Source of the DNA: Lewinellaceae bacterium
GTDB lineage: Bacteria; Bacteroidota; Bacteroidia; Chitinophagales; Saprospiraceae
Direction of reading: 5' to 3'
Assembly (NCBI GenBank): GCA_020636315.1
Contig: JACJYA010000002.1
Coordinates: 124,001 to 188,000 of the forward strand
DNA: 64,000 nucleotides
Part shown: piece by piece, positions 1-8,828 of the stretch
Layout of the letters: the number at the start of each line of letters is the position of its first letter
Numbering within the stretch: the first letter of the stretch is position 1
Program-made: the position numbers and the translations under genes
Notes under the pieces: generated by a model
Seen by the model: only the letters and a program-made list of their open reading frames with translations
The model's database searches: none
What the model was told of the DNA's origin: nothing

Positions 1-469
1 CTGGGTACATTACCCCGGAAGCGCACTAAACAAGTAAATCCGTGTGAGAATTTTTCGAACAAAGGGGCTTCAGTGGCCGAAGCCATACAGGAAAAAGCCT
101 CACTCTATTTGCGCGCTGTTTAATTGGGCCAGCAGAATGCCGGCCACACCTGATCTATGTTTAATGACGTAAAAAAAGCCTCCTGCGTTGGGCACTGGGT
201 GAATTTTAACAGTTCAGGTTTAACTTCAAATTACCACATTCCCGCCAAATTTTCCGGCAAAATTCACAAATAAGTCAGGTTCCTGTCCAAATGTAGCCTG
301 GTAAGCAAGGTATGCATTCTCACCTTACAAAAATGGGACAACGCTCCATGTTTTTCCAGGACAAATTTTGGCGTTTATCGAGTTTTTTCCTTCACCAACC
401 AATTGTAAACAAATGACTTACAGTAATTTAAAAGGAGGAAATATCAATTTTTATTAAAAGCACCGGCTG
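1..469. other. Left-edge intergenic stretch, no clear gene
   Basis: No convincing gene is visible. Forward frame 1 is open from the window edge to a TAA at 121-123 (last residues KASLYLRAV), so the tail of a truncated upstream gene is possible, but 40 open codons at an edge is not significant. The rest is AT-rich non-coding sequence downstream of the minus-strand VWA gene; I see no clear terminator. Confidence 0.4.
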
Positions 470-2569
470 CTAATACCCTCCAAAATACCGGCGAAAGAAC
501 CATTCTACGGCCAGCAGGCTCAGCAAAGCGAAGAAAAGCCACTTGAGGTTGATCACCGGTTGGGTGCGGGAAGTCTCGTAAATGACGGGCTTCACCGTTT
601 CCCGCTGGCGGATCATGCCCGCTATGGCCCCCATGTTGGCGGGATAAACCACCTGGCCGCCGTACTTCTCGCTCAGCAGGCGCAGCAGGCCGTGGTCGGC
701 AGTAGTTTCATAAGATTCGAGCTGTATGGGCTGCACGCTGAACTGCCCGGAATAGTTAAGGTTCTCGCCGTTGTAGTTGGTGGACGCCTGGAAAGTGTAG
801 TTGCCCACCGGAAGAATGCCGGCGTTGAGGCGGTAGGCCTCCCCTACCCTGTTGAACGTAAAATTGTACTCTTTGCCATCGTTGTCGGTTATGGCCAGGC
901 GGGCGTCAGGCTGGTTTACCAGTTCAAAGCTTTCGTTGTACAGCTCGGCGTCAAAGTAAATGTTTTCATTTTCATTGAAGATGTTCTTGCTCAGGCTGAC
1001 GCGGAACCGGCGTTTGTCTTCTTTCACACTGAGGTACTGCACCGTTTTGGTGATCAGCTCGTCGAAAATGTCGTGGTTCTGGTGCTGAAGGTAATCGAAC
1101 AGGCGCCATCTCCAGATGCCTTCCCCGAAAAGCACCCCCACCTTGGCCTGCCCTTCTTCGCCAAGGGCCAGCAGGGGATAGCGGGTATCGACCTTACCGA
1201 TGCGCTGATAGAGCAGCACCTGGCCGTTCCCGGATTGAGTATAATCGCCGAAAGGAGCCTGGAGAGGCGGAAAATTGACGATGTTCCCGGAAAGGCGCTC
1301 ACTGAGCTTGAAGAAGCCGAAAGCATCGTTCACCCTGGCCTGCACCTCGTTGACATTCTCTCCGCCGGCCCTGACAGCCACCAGCGATTGCAGCTGGTTG
1401 ATCCGGGAGAGGTTCGACTGAGCCCCCACGATGAAGAGGTGGGGAATCTTCTGTTCTTTTATTGAATTCAGAACGCCAGCCGCATCATTGGCCATGCTGG
1501 GTACCTGATGAAGGATAACAAAGTCGAACGAGCCTATATTTTCTTTGAATTCATCAATATACGCAGCCGTTATTTCATAATTTTTATTGCTGGACAACGC
1601 CTGCCGGAGAGCCGTAATGTCCGGATGAGGTGAATTGGCCAGGATCAGTATTTTCTGGCGGGCGTCCAGGACGTCCACGAAGATGTCCTTGCTGTTGTTG
1701 GCAGTGGTGGCTTCGCCGGGCACCTCGCTGAGGGATACCCGGTAGCGCTGCACGCCGGCAGGGCTGGCTTCGAGGATGACCTCCCGGGTCTCAAAGAAAT
1801 CATTGCTGGTAATATCGACCGGGGTTTGCTGAAGCCGGCGCAGTTGCCCCCCTTCCACCTTATAAACATTCAGCTGGCTTTTGCTGCCGGCGGCATTTTC
1901 CGCTGCGATATCAACCTGGACACTGAATTTATCTCCCAGGTAGGCGATGCGGTTATGGAATACGCGTTTGGCGACCACGTCCCGGCGGGCAGTCGTATCG
2001 CCCAGAGCAATGGTATAAACAGGCGCTCCCAGCTGAGTAGAAGTATAAAGGGGGTTGCTCCCTTCGTTGTAGATGCCGTCAGTGGCCAGAATGACTGCGC
2101 CGAGGTTCTGGTTACTGTACAGGTCGTAGGCCGTGGAGAGCGCATCGGACAGGTTGCTGAGTTTGTCTGAAAAGGAAAAATCAAACCCTTCCCTGACCGT
2201 GCTTCCGAAAGAATACTCTTTTACTTCATAATCTCCCTGCAGTTCGCCCGCCAGTTGCTGCAGAGCGGCCTCATAAGCACTGCGCTCTTCCTCGCTCCAG
2301 CCTTCGGCAATGGATTCGGACACGTCCTGTGCAATGACGACAACCGGTTTTTTTACATCCCGGACGATTTTTTTCAACAGGGGGGATAATAACAGCAAGG
2401 CGATCAGAGTAACAGCGAGGAAGCGAACGCCGCCCAGGCCCCAGTTCAGAAATGGTGACTGCTCGCGCAGGTTCTTGTCCCGGGAATACAGGAAGACGGC
2501 ATAGGCCAGGCCCAGAAAGATGCACAGCAGGATATACCAGGAAGGGTATTGAAAAGTGATATTGTCCAT
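470..2569 (-). CDS. VWA-type membrane protein (BatA/glutamine-amidotransferase-like class)
   Basis: A 699-residue membrane protein. Two N-terminal membrane segments (about residues 11-29 and 46-65) precede a von Willebrand A-like region whose first strand carries a DxSxS MIDAS motif (D82, S84, S86). A long extracytoplasmic beta-rich region follows, and one membrane helix near the C-terminus (about 673-692) leads to a basic end. This layout is common in Bacteroidota, where such proteins are annotated as VWA-domain or BatA-like; the family function is unclear (proposed roles in envelope stress and aerotolerance). It stands alone, diverging from the gene at 2758. I infer an inner-membrane protein with a periplasmic metal-dependent adhesion fold. 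Confidence 0.75.
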   Translation of the reverse strand: MDNITFQYPSWYILLCIFLGLAYAVFLYSRDKNLREQSPFLNWGLGGVRFLAVTLIALLLLSPLLKKIVRDVKKPVVVIAQDVSESIAEGWSEEERSAYEAALQQLAGELQGDYEVKEYSFGSTVREGFDFSFSDKLSNLSDALSTAYDLYSNQNLGAVILATDGIYNEGSNPLYTSTQLGAPVYTIALGDTTARRDVVAKRVFHNRIAYLGDKFSVQVDIAAENAAGSKSQLNVYKVEGGQLRRLQQTPVDITSNDFFETREVILEASPAGVQRYRVSLSEVPGEATTANNSKDIFVDVLDARQKILILANSPHPDITALRQALSSNKNYEITAAYIDEFKENIGSFDFVILHQVPSMANDAAGVLNSIKEQKIPHLFIVGAQSNLSRINQLQSLVAVRAGGENVNEVQARVNDAFGFFKLSERLSGNIVNFPPLQAPFGDYTQSGNGQVLLYQRIGKVDTRYPLLALGEEGQAKVGVLFGEGIWRWRLFDYLQHQNHDIFDELITKTVQYLSVKEDKRRFRVSLSKNIFNENENIYFDAELYNESFELVNQPDARLAITDNDGKEYNFTFNRVGEAYRLNAGILPVGNYTFQASTNYNGENLNYSGQFSVQPIQLESYETTADHGLLRLLSEKYGGQVVYPANMGAIAGMIRQRETVKPVIYETSRTQPVINLKWLFFALLSLLAVEWFFRRYFGGY

Positions 2570-2757
2570 GAAGGTTGTCCAGTTTTTAAACCCTGCAATA
2601 TTAACGGATTTTTACCTGCCGCCGGTTCACCGGGTGTTACAATTATGTTAAAACGGGCGGCAACCCATCCAAATCTTTGTTTTTTCGTTAAAATGACGGG
2701 CAAAGGTATATATTTCCAACACCCTCCGTTGTTTAAAAAGAAAAAGATTAACGACCT

Positions 2758-4035
2758 ATGAAAAAAACAGCCATTGTTCTGATCATGGCCTTCATGGCCC
2801 TGCAAGTGCAGGCTGCCTATATCCTCGTTCCCATGGATGCCGAATCTCAGGCCAACCACCTCAAAGCGTACGGCATCACGTATTGGGTATTGGCCGGCGG
2901 CTCCGAGGCCTGGTGGCTGCTGAATTACCGGGGCGGGAGCTTTGCCTTCCAGCACAACCGCGTTTTCGAAAAGGAATGCCTTACCCGAGGCGTTAGTTAT
3001 GAGATCATCCCCGATGGCCAGTTCAATAAAATACTGGAAGACATCTCCAACCCGGAGGTCAACATGGAGGCGATGAAGCTGGAAAAGGCTCCAAAGATTG
3101 CTGTCTATACCCCAGAGGTCAATGCCAAAGGAGAAAAGATACAGCCCTGGGACGATGCCGTAACACTGGTGCTCACCTATGCCGAGATCCCCTATGAAAC
3201 CATTTATGATACCGAAGTATTGAACAACGAACTGATCAAGTACGACTGGCTGCACCTGCACCACGAGGACTTTACCGGCCAGTACGGGCGTTTCTACCGC
3301 TCTTACCACAACCAACCCTGGTACCGGGAAAACCAGCGCCGGATGGAAGAACTGGCCCAGGAAAACGGGTTTGACAAAGTCTCTCAGCTCAAACTCGCGG
3401 TGGTCAAAAAGATCAAGGAGTACGTCATCGGCGGTGGGTTCATGTTCGCCATGTGCTCGGCCACCGATACCTATGACATAGCCCTGGCGGCGGAAGGCAT
3501 TGACATTTGCGCCGAAATGTACGACGGCGACCCCATGGACCCCAACGCCCAGTCTAAACTGGATTTCGACAAAACCTTCGCCTTCGAAAATTTCCAGCTC
3601 TCGCGAAACCCCCTCGAATACGAATACTCCAGCATAGACCACAGCCGGGGCCGCAATGTCAACCCCGAACAGGATTATTTTACCCTCTTTGACTTTTCCG
3701 CCAAATGGGACCCCGTACCCACTATGCTGACCCAGAATCATACCCGCACTGTCAAAGGGTTTATGGGGCAAACCACCGCCTTCAGCAAGGAGTTCATCAA
3801 ATCCAACGTCCTGATCATGGGCGAGAACAAACCGGCAAAGGAGGCCCGCTACATCCACAATAACTACGGCCAGGGGTTCTGGACCTTCTACGGCGGCCAC
3901 GACCCGGAAGACTACCGCCACTACGTCCACGACCCGGAGACTGACCTCAACCTTCATCCCAATTCCCCGGGCTACCGGCTCATCCTGAACAATGTGTTGT
4001 TCCCGGCGGCCAAGAAGAAGAAGCGGAAAACGTGA
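2758..4035 (+). CDS. Secreted protein of the Bacteroidota family mislabelled asparagine synthetase B
   Basis: A 425-residue protein with a clear signal peptide (about 19 residues, ending VQA) and a mature part beginning YILVPMD. It contains runs such as LLNYRGGSF, HLHHEDFTGQYG, FAMCSATDTYDIALAAEG and WTFYGGHDPEDY, which I recognise from a strongly conserved Bacteroidota family usually annotated as asparagine synthetase B. There is no N-terminal Cys nucleophile domain and no PP-loop, so that label is not supported by sequence. His/Asp-rich conserved motifs and a glutamine-amidotransferase-like central fold (GGGFMFAMCSATD resembles a nucleophile elbow with Cys) suggest a periplasmic enzyme. The C-terminus is very basic (KKKKRKT). 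No operon partner. Confidence 0.7.
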   Translation: MKKTAIVLIMAFMALQVQAAYILVPMDAESQANHLKAYGITYWVLAGGSEAWWLLNYRGGSFAFQHNRVFEKECLTRGVSYEIIPDGQFNKILEDISNPEVNMEAMKLEKAPKIAVYTPEVNAKGEKIQPWDDAVTLVLTYAEIPYETIYDTEVLNNELIKYDWLHLHHEDFTGQYGRFYRSYHNQPWYRENQRRMEELAQENGFDKVSQLKLAVVKKIKEYVIGGGFMFAMCSATDTYDIALAAEGIDICAEMYDGDPMDPNAQSKLDFDKTFAFENFQLSRNPLEYEYSSIDHSRGRNVNPEQDYFTLFDFSAKWDPVPTMLTQNHTRTVKGFMGQTTAFSKEFIKSNVLIMGENKPAKEARYIHNNYGQGFWTFYGGHDPEDYRHYVHDPETDLNLHPNSPGYRLILNNVLFPAAKKKKRKT

Positions 4036-4056
4036 TTCGTGATTCGTGATTCACGA
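4032..4056. repeat. Short tandem GTGATTC repeat
   Basis: Immediately after the preceding stop codon there are three near-perfect tandem copies of GTGATTC followed by an inverted copy. The same GATTCG-type words recur in the gaps at 16311-16360 and 46335-46420, so this belongs to a dispersed intergenic repeat family of this genome. Confidence 0.6.
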
Positions 4057-4068
4057 TTACAAACCAAC

Positions 4069-5403
4069 CTACGGCTCCTTAAACCGGGTAAAGATCAGTC
4101 CGGCCAAGATGCAGAGCAGCCCCCCAAACACAGCGGCGAGGCGGATGCCGAGGTCATTGAAAGGGTCTTTCCCGAGGAGGGTCAGGATAGCAAAGGCCAT
4201 GATGCCGACGGTTTGCCCGAGTTTAGTGGAAAAATTGCGGACCGCAAAGAACATGGCCTCCTTCTGCTGCCCGGTATGATTACCGTCCTGCTCGGCGATC
4301 TCCGCAATGAGGGCATAGGGCAGAATCCCCAGAAAAGCACTGGGAACGGCGACTATCAGGGCGAAGCCGAAGATCTGTACCCGGGGTGGCAACGGCCCCT
4401 TGCCCAGGAAGAAAAGCGCCATTAGCGCTGCTCCCAGGGTGAGGAGGGACCAGATCATCAGTTTTCGTTTCTCCATATAGCCGGAAAGGCGGACTACCAG
4501 CGGATAAAACAGCAATGAGAACAACACCATCACCCCCATGACAGCCCCTCCTATACCTTCATCCAGGAAGAGCAATACCTTAACGAAGTATAACATCCCG
4601 CTGCTGATGATCGTAAGGCAAACAAAGTAGGCAAAATCCGCAGATATAAAGATCAGGAAATTGCGGTTAGCGAGAATGTGGCGAAAAGCCTCCTTAAGTG
4701 GAATGGTCGCCGGTTGCCCGTAGCAGTCCCGTTGTTCGTCAATACTGAAAATCGGAACAAGCATAAACCCACCGGCAAGCACATACAGGCCGCCGATAGC
4801 CAGTTGAAAGGCCATGTGCCGGTTTTGAATGTTGAACCCGGACTGAATGAGGCTGGCCAGAGCCGGTGTCTGGGAAGAAACGATGATGCCCAGAACGAAA
4901 GCAAGAGAAAGCCAGGTTGACAGGCGCACCTTGGCCTGCGAACCGGGAGCCAGCTCCGGCAGTAGCGCATTGTAGGGAATGATGTAAACGGTAATGGAAA
5001 AGTAAAAGCAGGCCTGTATAATTGCGAGCCACCAAACGTTGCGGTAGCTCTCTGCATATTCCAGGGGAAGAAAGATGAGAATGCCAAAAAATACGGAAGG
5101 AAGGATGGCTACCCGGAGAAAGGGGATGCGCCTGCCGCCCGGATGGTGGGAACGGTCACTCCAGTAGGCAACCAGCGGGTCGGTAACGGCATCCAGCAGG
5201 CGGCCGCTGGCCGCGATCAGGGAAAGCAGAGTGAAAATGCCCAGGACGGCCACCTGAGGGATCAGCTGTGACATTCCGGAGTTATTGGGGGGAATGTAGA
5301 AATAGATCAGCATCACAGCTATGATGTTGATCATAATGGACCAGCCCAACATCCCGCAGGCATAACCAAATTGCCGCCACAATGATAATGGCTGTTCCGG
5401 CAT
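4069..5403 (-). CDS. MFS transporter, GPH (sugar:cation symporter) type
   Basis: A 444-residue integral membrane protein with about 12 hydrophobic segments. The stretch DAVTDPLVAYWSDRSHHPGGRRIPF (written here as one motif region near residues 69-93) is the loop 2-3 signature of the glycoside-pentoside-hexuronide branch of the major facilitator superfamily (DPxxGxxSDRxxxxxGRRxP). It should import a sugar or related solute with a cation; the substrate cannot be read from sequence. It diverges from the protease gene at 5590 and is not in an operon with a catabolic enzyme, which leaves the substrate open. Confidence 0.8.
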   Translation of the reverse strand: MPEQPLSLWRQFGYACGMLGWSIMINIIAVMLIYFYIPPNNSGMSQLIPQVAVLGIFTLLSLIAASGRLLDAVTDPLVAYWSDRSHHPGGRRIPFLRVAILPSVFFGILIFLPLEYAESYRNVWWLAIIQACFYFSITVYIIPYNALLPELAPGSQAKVRLSTWLSLAFVLGIIVSSQTPALASLIQSGFNIQNRHMAFQLAIGGLYVLAGGFMLVPIFSIDEQRDCYGQPATIPLKEAFRHILANRNFLIFISADFAYFVCLTIISSGMLYFVKVLLFLDEGIGGAVMGVMVLFSLLFYPLVVRLSGYMEKRKLMIWSLLTLGAALMALFFLGKGPLPPRVQIFGFALIVAVPSAFLGILPYALIAEIAEQDGNHTGQQKEAMFFAVRNFSTKLGQTVGIMAFAILTLLGKDPFNDLGIRLAAVFGGLLCILAGLIFTRFKEP

Positions 5404-5589
5404 CGAGAAGGCATTCTGTTTTTAAGAACGAGCAAGGCTCACAAAGATAACACATTGGGCAGCGGAACGCATTCCCCAACAGTCAATTTTATCCCGGCCC
5501 TGATTCAACGAAGCCCGCCAAACCTGTGTTTTTTTTAAGATCACTACCACATCCGACAACTTTACCTGTTACAACAAAAAAAGTTTATC

Positions 5590-6759
5590 ATGCCAAAACA
5601 ATTTCGATTCATTCTGTGGCTGGCCTTGCTGGCGCTGGGTTTCACTGCCGGCGTTGCCTGGAAAGGAAAAGATGCCGCCCCCGGAGAAAAGGAAAAAACC
5701 GAAGCCGACACCTCTGTGGCCGGAGAAAAAGTCGTTCTTTCCAGGAGCACCAACCTGCCTGCTGCACGGGAAGCTGACCCCAGCAACGGGCTGAACCCTC
5801 AGGAAACGGCAACTATCAAGTTATTCGAAGAGGCGGCTCCCTCCGTTTGTTTCATCACAACCTCAAATGTTCGGATGGACTTTTTTACCCGCGACGTTTC
5901 GGAGATTCCCAGAGGAACCGGTTCCGGATTTGTCTGGGACCTGGGCGGGCACATCGTCACCAACTATCACGTCATCCAGGGGGCCGACCGGGCAACCGTA
6001 ACGCTGGCCGACCGCACCACCTGGCCGGCCAAGCTGGTGGGCAAGGCGCCCGAAAAAGACCTGGCCGTACTGCGGATCGAGGCGCCCAGAGAAGCGCTTT
6101 TCCCCATTCCTATTGGTAGTTCAGAAGATCTGCGGGTCGGCCAGTCCGTTTTCGCTATCGGCAACCCTTTCGGGCTCGACCAAACCCTGACTACCGGCAT
6201 CGTCAGCGCCCTGGGAAGAGAAATACAATCGGTAGCCGGTATTCCCATCCGGGATGTCATTCAAAGCGACGCGGCCATCAACCCGGGTAATTCCGGCGGG
6301 CCACTACTCGATTCCTCGGGGCGGCTCATTGGCGTCAATACGGCAATTTACAGCCCTTCGGGAGCATCTGCCGGGATCGGCTTCTCCATCCCCGTTGATG
6401 CAGTGAGCTGGATCGTCCCCGAACTGATCGAGTATGGTCAACTGCGGCGCCCCAGCCTGGGAGTTGACCTGGCCCGGCCACAGATCATTTCCCGCCTTGG
6501 GCTGGAAGGAGCCCTCGTGATCAATGTCAACCGGGGAAGCGCGGCAGACCGGGCCGGAATTAAACCGACCACCCGCGACCGTTACGGCAACATCGAACTG
6601 GGCGACCTCATCATCGGCCTGGGAGAAACTCCCATCAAAAACAACAGCGACCTCATTCTCGCCCTGGAACAATATCAACCGGGAGACGTCGTCGCAGTCC
6701 GCCTCCTTCGAAAAGATGAAGAGCTGGAAGTCCGGTTAAAACTGGACCCCGCTGAGTAA
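5590..6759 (+). CDS. HtrA/Deg-type trypsin-like serine protease with one PDZ domain
   Basis: A 389-residue envelope protease. An N-terminal uncleaved anchor or signal segment (about residues 6-23) is followed by a low-complexity linker and an S1C protease domain. The catalytic triad is visible as H127 (NYHVIQ), D157 (EKDLAVL) and S235 (NPGNSGGP). One PDZ domain fills about residues 285-385, fewer than the two of DegP, so it resembles DegS/HhoA types. The linker between anchor and protease is long. Expected role: degradation or regulatory cleavage of misfolded periplasmic proteins. Single gene. Confidence 0.9.
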   Translation: MPKQFRFILWLALLALGFTAGVAWKGKDAAPGEKEKTEADTSVAGEKVVLSRSTNLPAAREADPSNGLNPQETATIKLFEEAAPSVCFITTSNVRMDFFTRDVSEIPRGTGSGFVWDLGGHIVTNYHVIQGADRATVTLADRTTWPAKLVGKAPEKDLAVLRIEAPREALFPIPIGSSEDLRVGQSVFAIGNPFGLDQTLTTGIVSALGREIQSVAGIPIRDVIQSDAAINPGNSGGPLLDSSGRLIGVNTAIYSPSGASAGIGFSIPVDAVSWIVPELIEYGQLRRPSLGVDLARPQIISRLGLEGALVINVNRGSAADRAGIKPTTRDRYGNIELGDLIIGLGETPIKNNSDLILALEQYQPGDVVAVRLLRKDEELEVRLKLDPAE

Positions 6760-6912
6760 TTGCAAGAAGTCCGACAAAAATCTTCCGCAAGGTTTAAACC
6801 TTTACATATACTTTTTTATATTTGTATTGTACTTGAAAAATATGGCATGTTTCCGTCTGAAAAGTAGTTTTTTGCAACTTTTTCTGCAAGATGTTGAAAA
6901 TTGAATAGAGAA

Positions 6913-6957
6913 TGTGATCCAAATCACATAAAAAATTGACGAGAACTGCTATATTTG
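6913..6957 (+). promoter_or_regulatory. CRP/FNR-type palindrome plus -7 element for the downstream RNA
   Basis: Positions 6913-6928 read TGTGATCCAAATCACA, a perfect match to the CRP consensus TGTGA-N6-TCACA. A Bacteroidota -7 element TATATTTG (TAnnTTTG) lies at 6950-6957. If transcription starts about 6963, the palindrome is centred near -42, the classical class II activator position. No -33 TTG lies at the usual spacing, as expected for an activator-dependent promoter. The nearest plus-strand gene (marC, 7659) is 700 bases away, beyond a terminator. Confidence 0.65.
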
Positions 6958-6962
6958 CCTCG

Positions 6963-7280
6963 TAGAAAGCTCGCATAAAAGATGTGAGAAAATTTTTGAA
7001 TTTTTTTTGCTTCATTGAGTGGCCCTGGCGAAAAACTGCGTCAAGATAAATGAAAAACGAAAGACGGGAGCAAGCCTCAGATAAAGAGGCAAGCTAACGT
7101 CAGATTTCAAGGGGAATACAGTTGATTGACAGCCAGGGGCTAGCGAGCTAATGATGTTGATGCAAATTGGAATTAAATCCTCTGGCTGTCTCAACATTTT
7201 CGGTTTAGAAAGGTTTTCATGATATGAATATGGGTTTTAGGTGTTTTTCTCGGGGAGCTATTTTGTAGCTCCCCTTTTTT
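6963..7280 (+). ncRNA. Probable structured small RNA of about 320 nt, family unknown
   Basis: The stretch has its own promoter-like site upstream and an intrinsic terminator at the end, but no plausible coding frame. Pairings visible by eye: 6970-6976 with 6982-6988; 7063-7066 with 7098-7101 enclosing 7074-7078 with 7086-7090; 7034-7038 (AACTG) with 7119-7123 (CAGTT); and a long stem 7128-7139 with 7179-7190 (12 pairs, one G-U), extended by 7121-7125 with 7191-7195. The last extension competes with the AACTG pairing, so two folds are possible. I do not find tmRNA, RNase P, SRP or a riboswitch I know. It could be a 6S-like or regulatory RNA. Confidence 0.6.
7252..7280 (+). terminator. Intrinsic terminator of the small RNA
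   Basis: GGGGAGCT (7252-7259) pairs with AGCTCCCC (7267-7274) around a 7-nt loop and is followed by a run of six T. A strong forward-strand Rho-independent terminator. Confidence 0.85.
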
Positions 7281-7658
7281 ATTTCCGGCCCAGAGGGAAA
7301 GCAGGGCCTGTCTCGCCACAGTTTTTCTAAAGGCTTCGCCACCTCTCAGCCCGGCGATCTACCTGCTCTGAAATGCTCCATCCATACGCTCCGGCCTGTT
7401 CAAAAATTACGGGCCGCTCTCCTTTTTCAAATTTTCTTTCCAAAACGAGAACTTTTTTCATCCTTCGTGCGTCTATCCTTATTTGAGCAATTGTCAAAAT
7501 AAAAATCTGGATAACCACAGACATGTAGCTGATTTTAGAATAATATTTCGAAACTTAAGCCACCTTTCTGAGTTTAAAAACGCGGCTCAAGCCCTTCAGC
7601 CTTTCTGGTTCCATCAAGAAAAAGGCAGAAGGGGTCGGGCCGAAAAAATTCAATAGCC
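7281..7658. other. Gap between small RNA and marC
   Basis: No gene, promoter match or strong hairpin is evident. The marC start at 7659 is preceded by AT-rich sequence without a recognisable Shine-Dalgarno, which is usual in this phylum. Confidence 0.5.
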
Positions 7659-8288
7659 ATGTTGGAGTTGTTTTTTGCAGTACTGGCATCGCTGTTTTCT
7701 CTGGTCAACCCCATGGGCGCCGTACCGGTATTCCTGGCAATGACGCCTCATCACAGCAAAGCGGAACGCACCCATACCGCCCTGCATACCAGTATCTATT
7801 TCGTACTCATTCTGCTGGCTTTCTACTTTGCCGGCTCGCTGATCCTGAGCTTTTTTGGCATAAGCCTCAACGCCATGCGTATCGCCGGCGGGCTGGTTAT
7901 TCTCTCCTCCGGTTATTCTCTGCTCAATGGCAAATTCGCCGAGGGAAGGGCCATCAGCAAGAAAGTCAAAGAAGAAGCACTCGTCAAGCACGATATCTCT
8001 TTCTCTCCTCTGGCCATGCCAATGCTTTCAGGCCCGGGGTCCATTTCCTACCTCATTGGGGTCTTTGCCGAAAACCCTGGCTGGCAGGCACGCCTCATCG
8101 TAACAGGAGTGGTCATTCTCACCGGCCTGATCGTTTACCTTATCCTCGCTTCGGCGCCCTATCTGTACAAATTGCTGGGCGAGGCAGGATTAAAAGCGCT
8201 GACCCGCATCATGGGCTTCCTGGTCATGGCCATCGGCATACAGTACATCATTGTTGGAATCGTTGACCTGGTAAAGGTGCTCGCTTAG
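7659..8288 (+). CDS. MarC family integral membrane protein
   Basis: A 209-residue protein with six hydrophobic segments. The opening LFSLVNPMGAVPVFLAMTP and the central MPMLSGPGSISYLIG are the two repeated half motifs (NPxGxxPxF and PLLxGPGxI) of the MarC/YchE family. These are inner-membrane proteins of unknown transport activity; the old link with multiple antibiotic resistance was not upheld for E. coli MarC. Its TAG stop codon (8286-8288) is shared with the terminal repeat of the MITE-like element that follows. Confidence 0.88.
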   Translation: MLELFFAVLASLFSLVNPMGAVPVFLAMTPHHSKAERTHTALHTSIYFVLILLAFYFAGSLILSFFGISLNAMRIAGGLVILSSGYSLLNGKFAEGRAISKKVKEEALVKHDISFSPLAMPMLSGPGSISYLIGVFAENPGWQARLIVTGVVILTGLIVYLILASAPYLYKLLGEAGLKALTRIMGFLVMAIGIQYIIVGIVDLVKVLA

Positions 8289-8451
8289 TGCTTGTTTGGA
8301 GGGGGGCGCTTTGGAAGCGAAAATGGCTGATTTTGGGTTCTCATAAGGCTCATTTTTAAGCTCATAGTGGAGCTATGGGCGAGAAAATAGCCGAAATGAG
8401 GTTCCGAAAGCAGTCATTTGCAGCCCGAATGGGCCCCTCCAAACAAGCACT
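8287..8451. repeat. MITE-like element with 18-bp terminal inverted repeats
   Basis: AGTGCTTGTTTGGAGGGG (8287-8304) is repeated perfectly inverted at 8434-8451. TTA flanks both ends in direct orientation (8285-8287 and 8451-8453), compatible with a TA or TTA target duplication. The interior is a nested imperfect palindrome centred on AGCTC-N6-GAGCT (8359-8374). It has no coding capacity. A diverged relative lies at 63840-63951. The element begins inside the marC stop codon. Confidence 0.7.
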
Positions 8452-8828
8452 TAGGAATAGTGGCGGATTGGTGGATTTTCACCTTGCCGACAGTTGGCTG
8501 TGGAACCGTGAATCCGTGAACGGGCGTGTTCCTGGACGGGCGCCCCTTTTATCCTCCTCTGCTGGCAGAAGCCGTTACCGGGGGCTGACAAAGGAACATT
8601 CAACAATTACCCAAAAAGCAAGGGCCATTACGCCCGCATTCAAAGAAAGCCATGTTAGAATAAAATCGTCCAGATAAGCAGGTGGACAATAACAATCTAA
8701 CAATACAGCCATATAACAATCTACCCGGAACCCCATGAACAAAGAGATTTGAGACATGATTCCCAAGCAGCCTGTGTGAAACTACAATTGCCCAGTCACT
8801 TACTTACACTGCTGTACTCCTCCGCTCC
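8452..8828. other. Repeat-rich intergenic stretch
   Basis: No gene seen. It contains genome-typical intergenic words: GTGAATCCGTGAA near 8510, and an ACAATCTAACAATAC / ATATAACAATCTAC series at about 8690-8725 that resembles the ACCATCCAACCACC series at 16400-16440. Confidence 0.5.

Noticed and set aside
2446..3957. Long minus-strand open frame of about 500 codons opposite the secreted protein gene
   Set aside because: It mirrors a real gene with signal peptide and family motifs; the antisense product is low-complexity and overlaps the VWA gene start.
6963..7280. tmRNA, RNase P RNA or a retron ncRNA
   Set aside because: No tmRNA ends or tag frame, no RNase P GAAAGTCC core, and no reverse transcriptase gene nearby.
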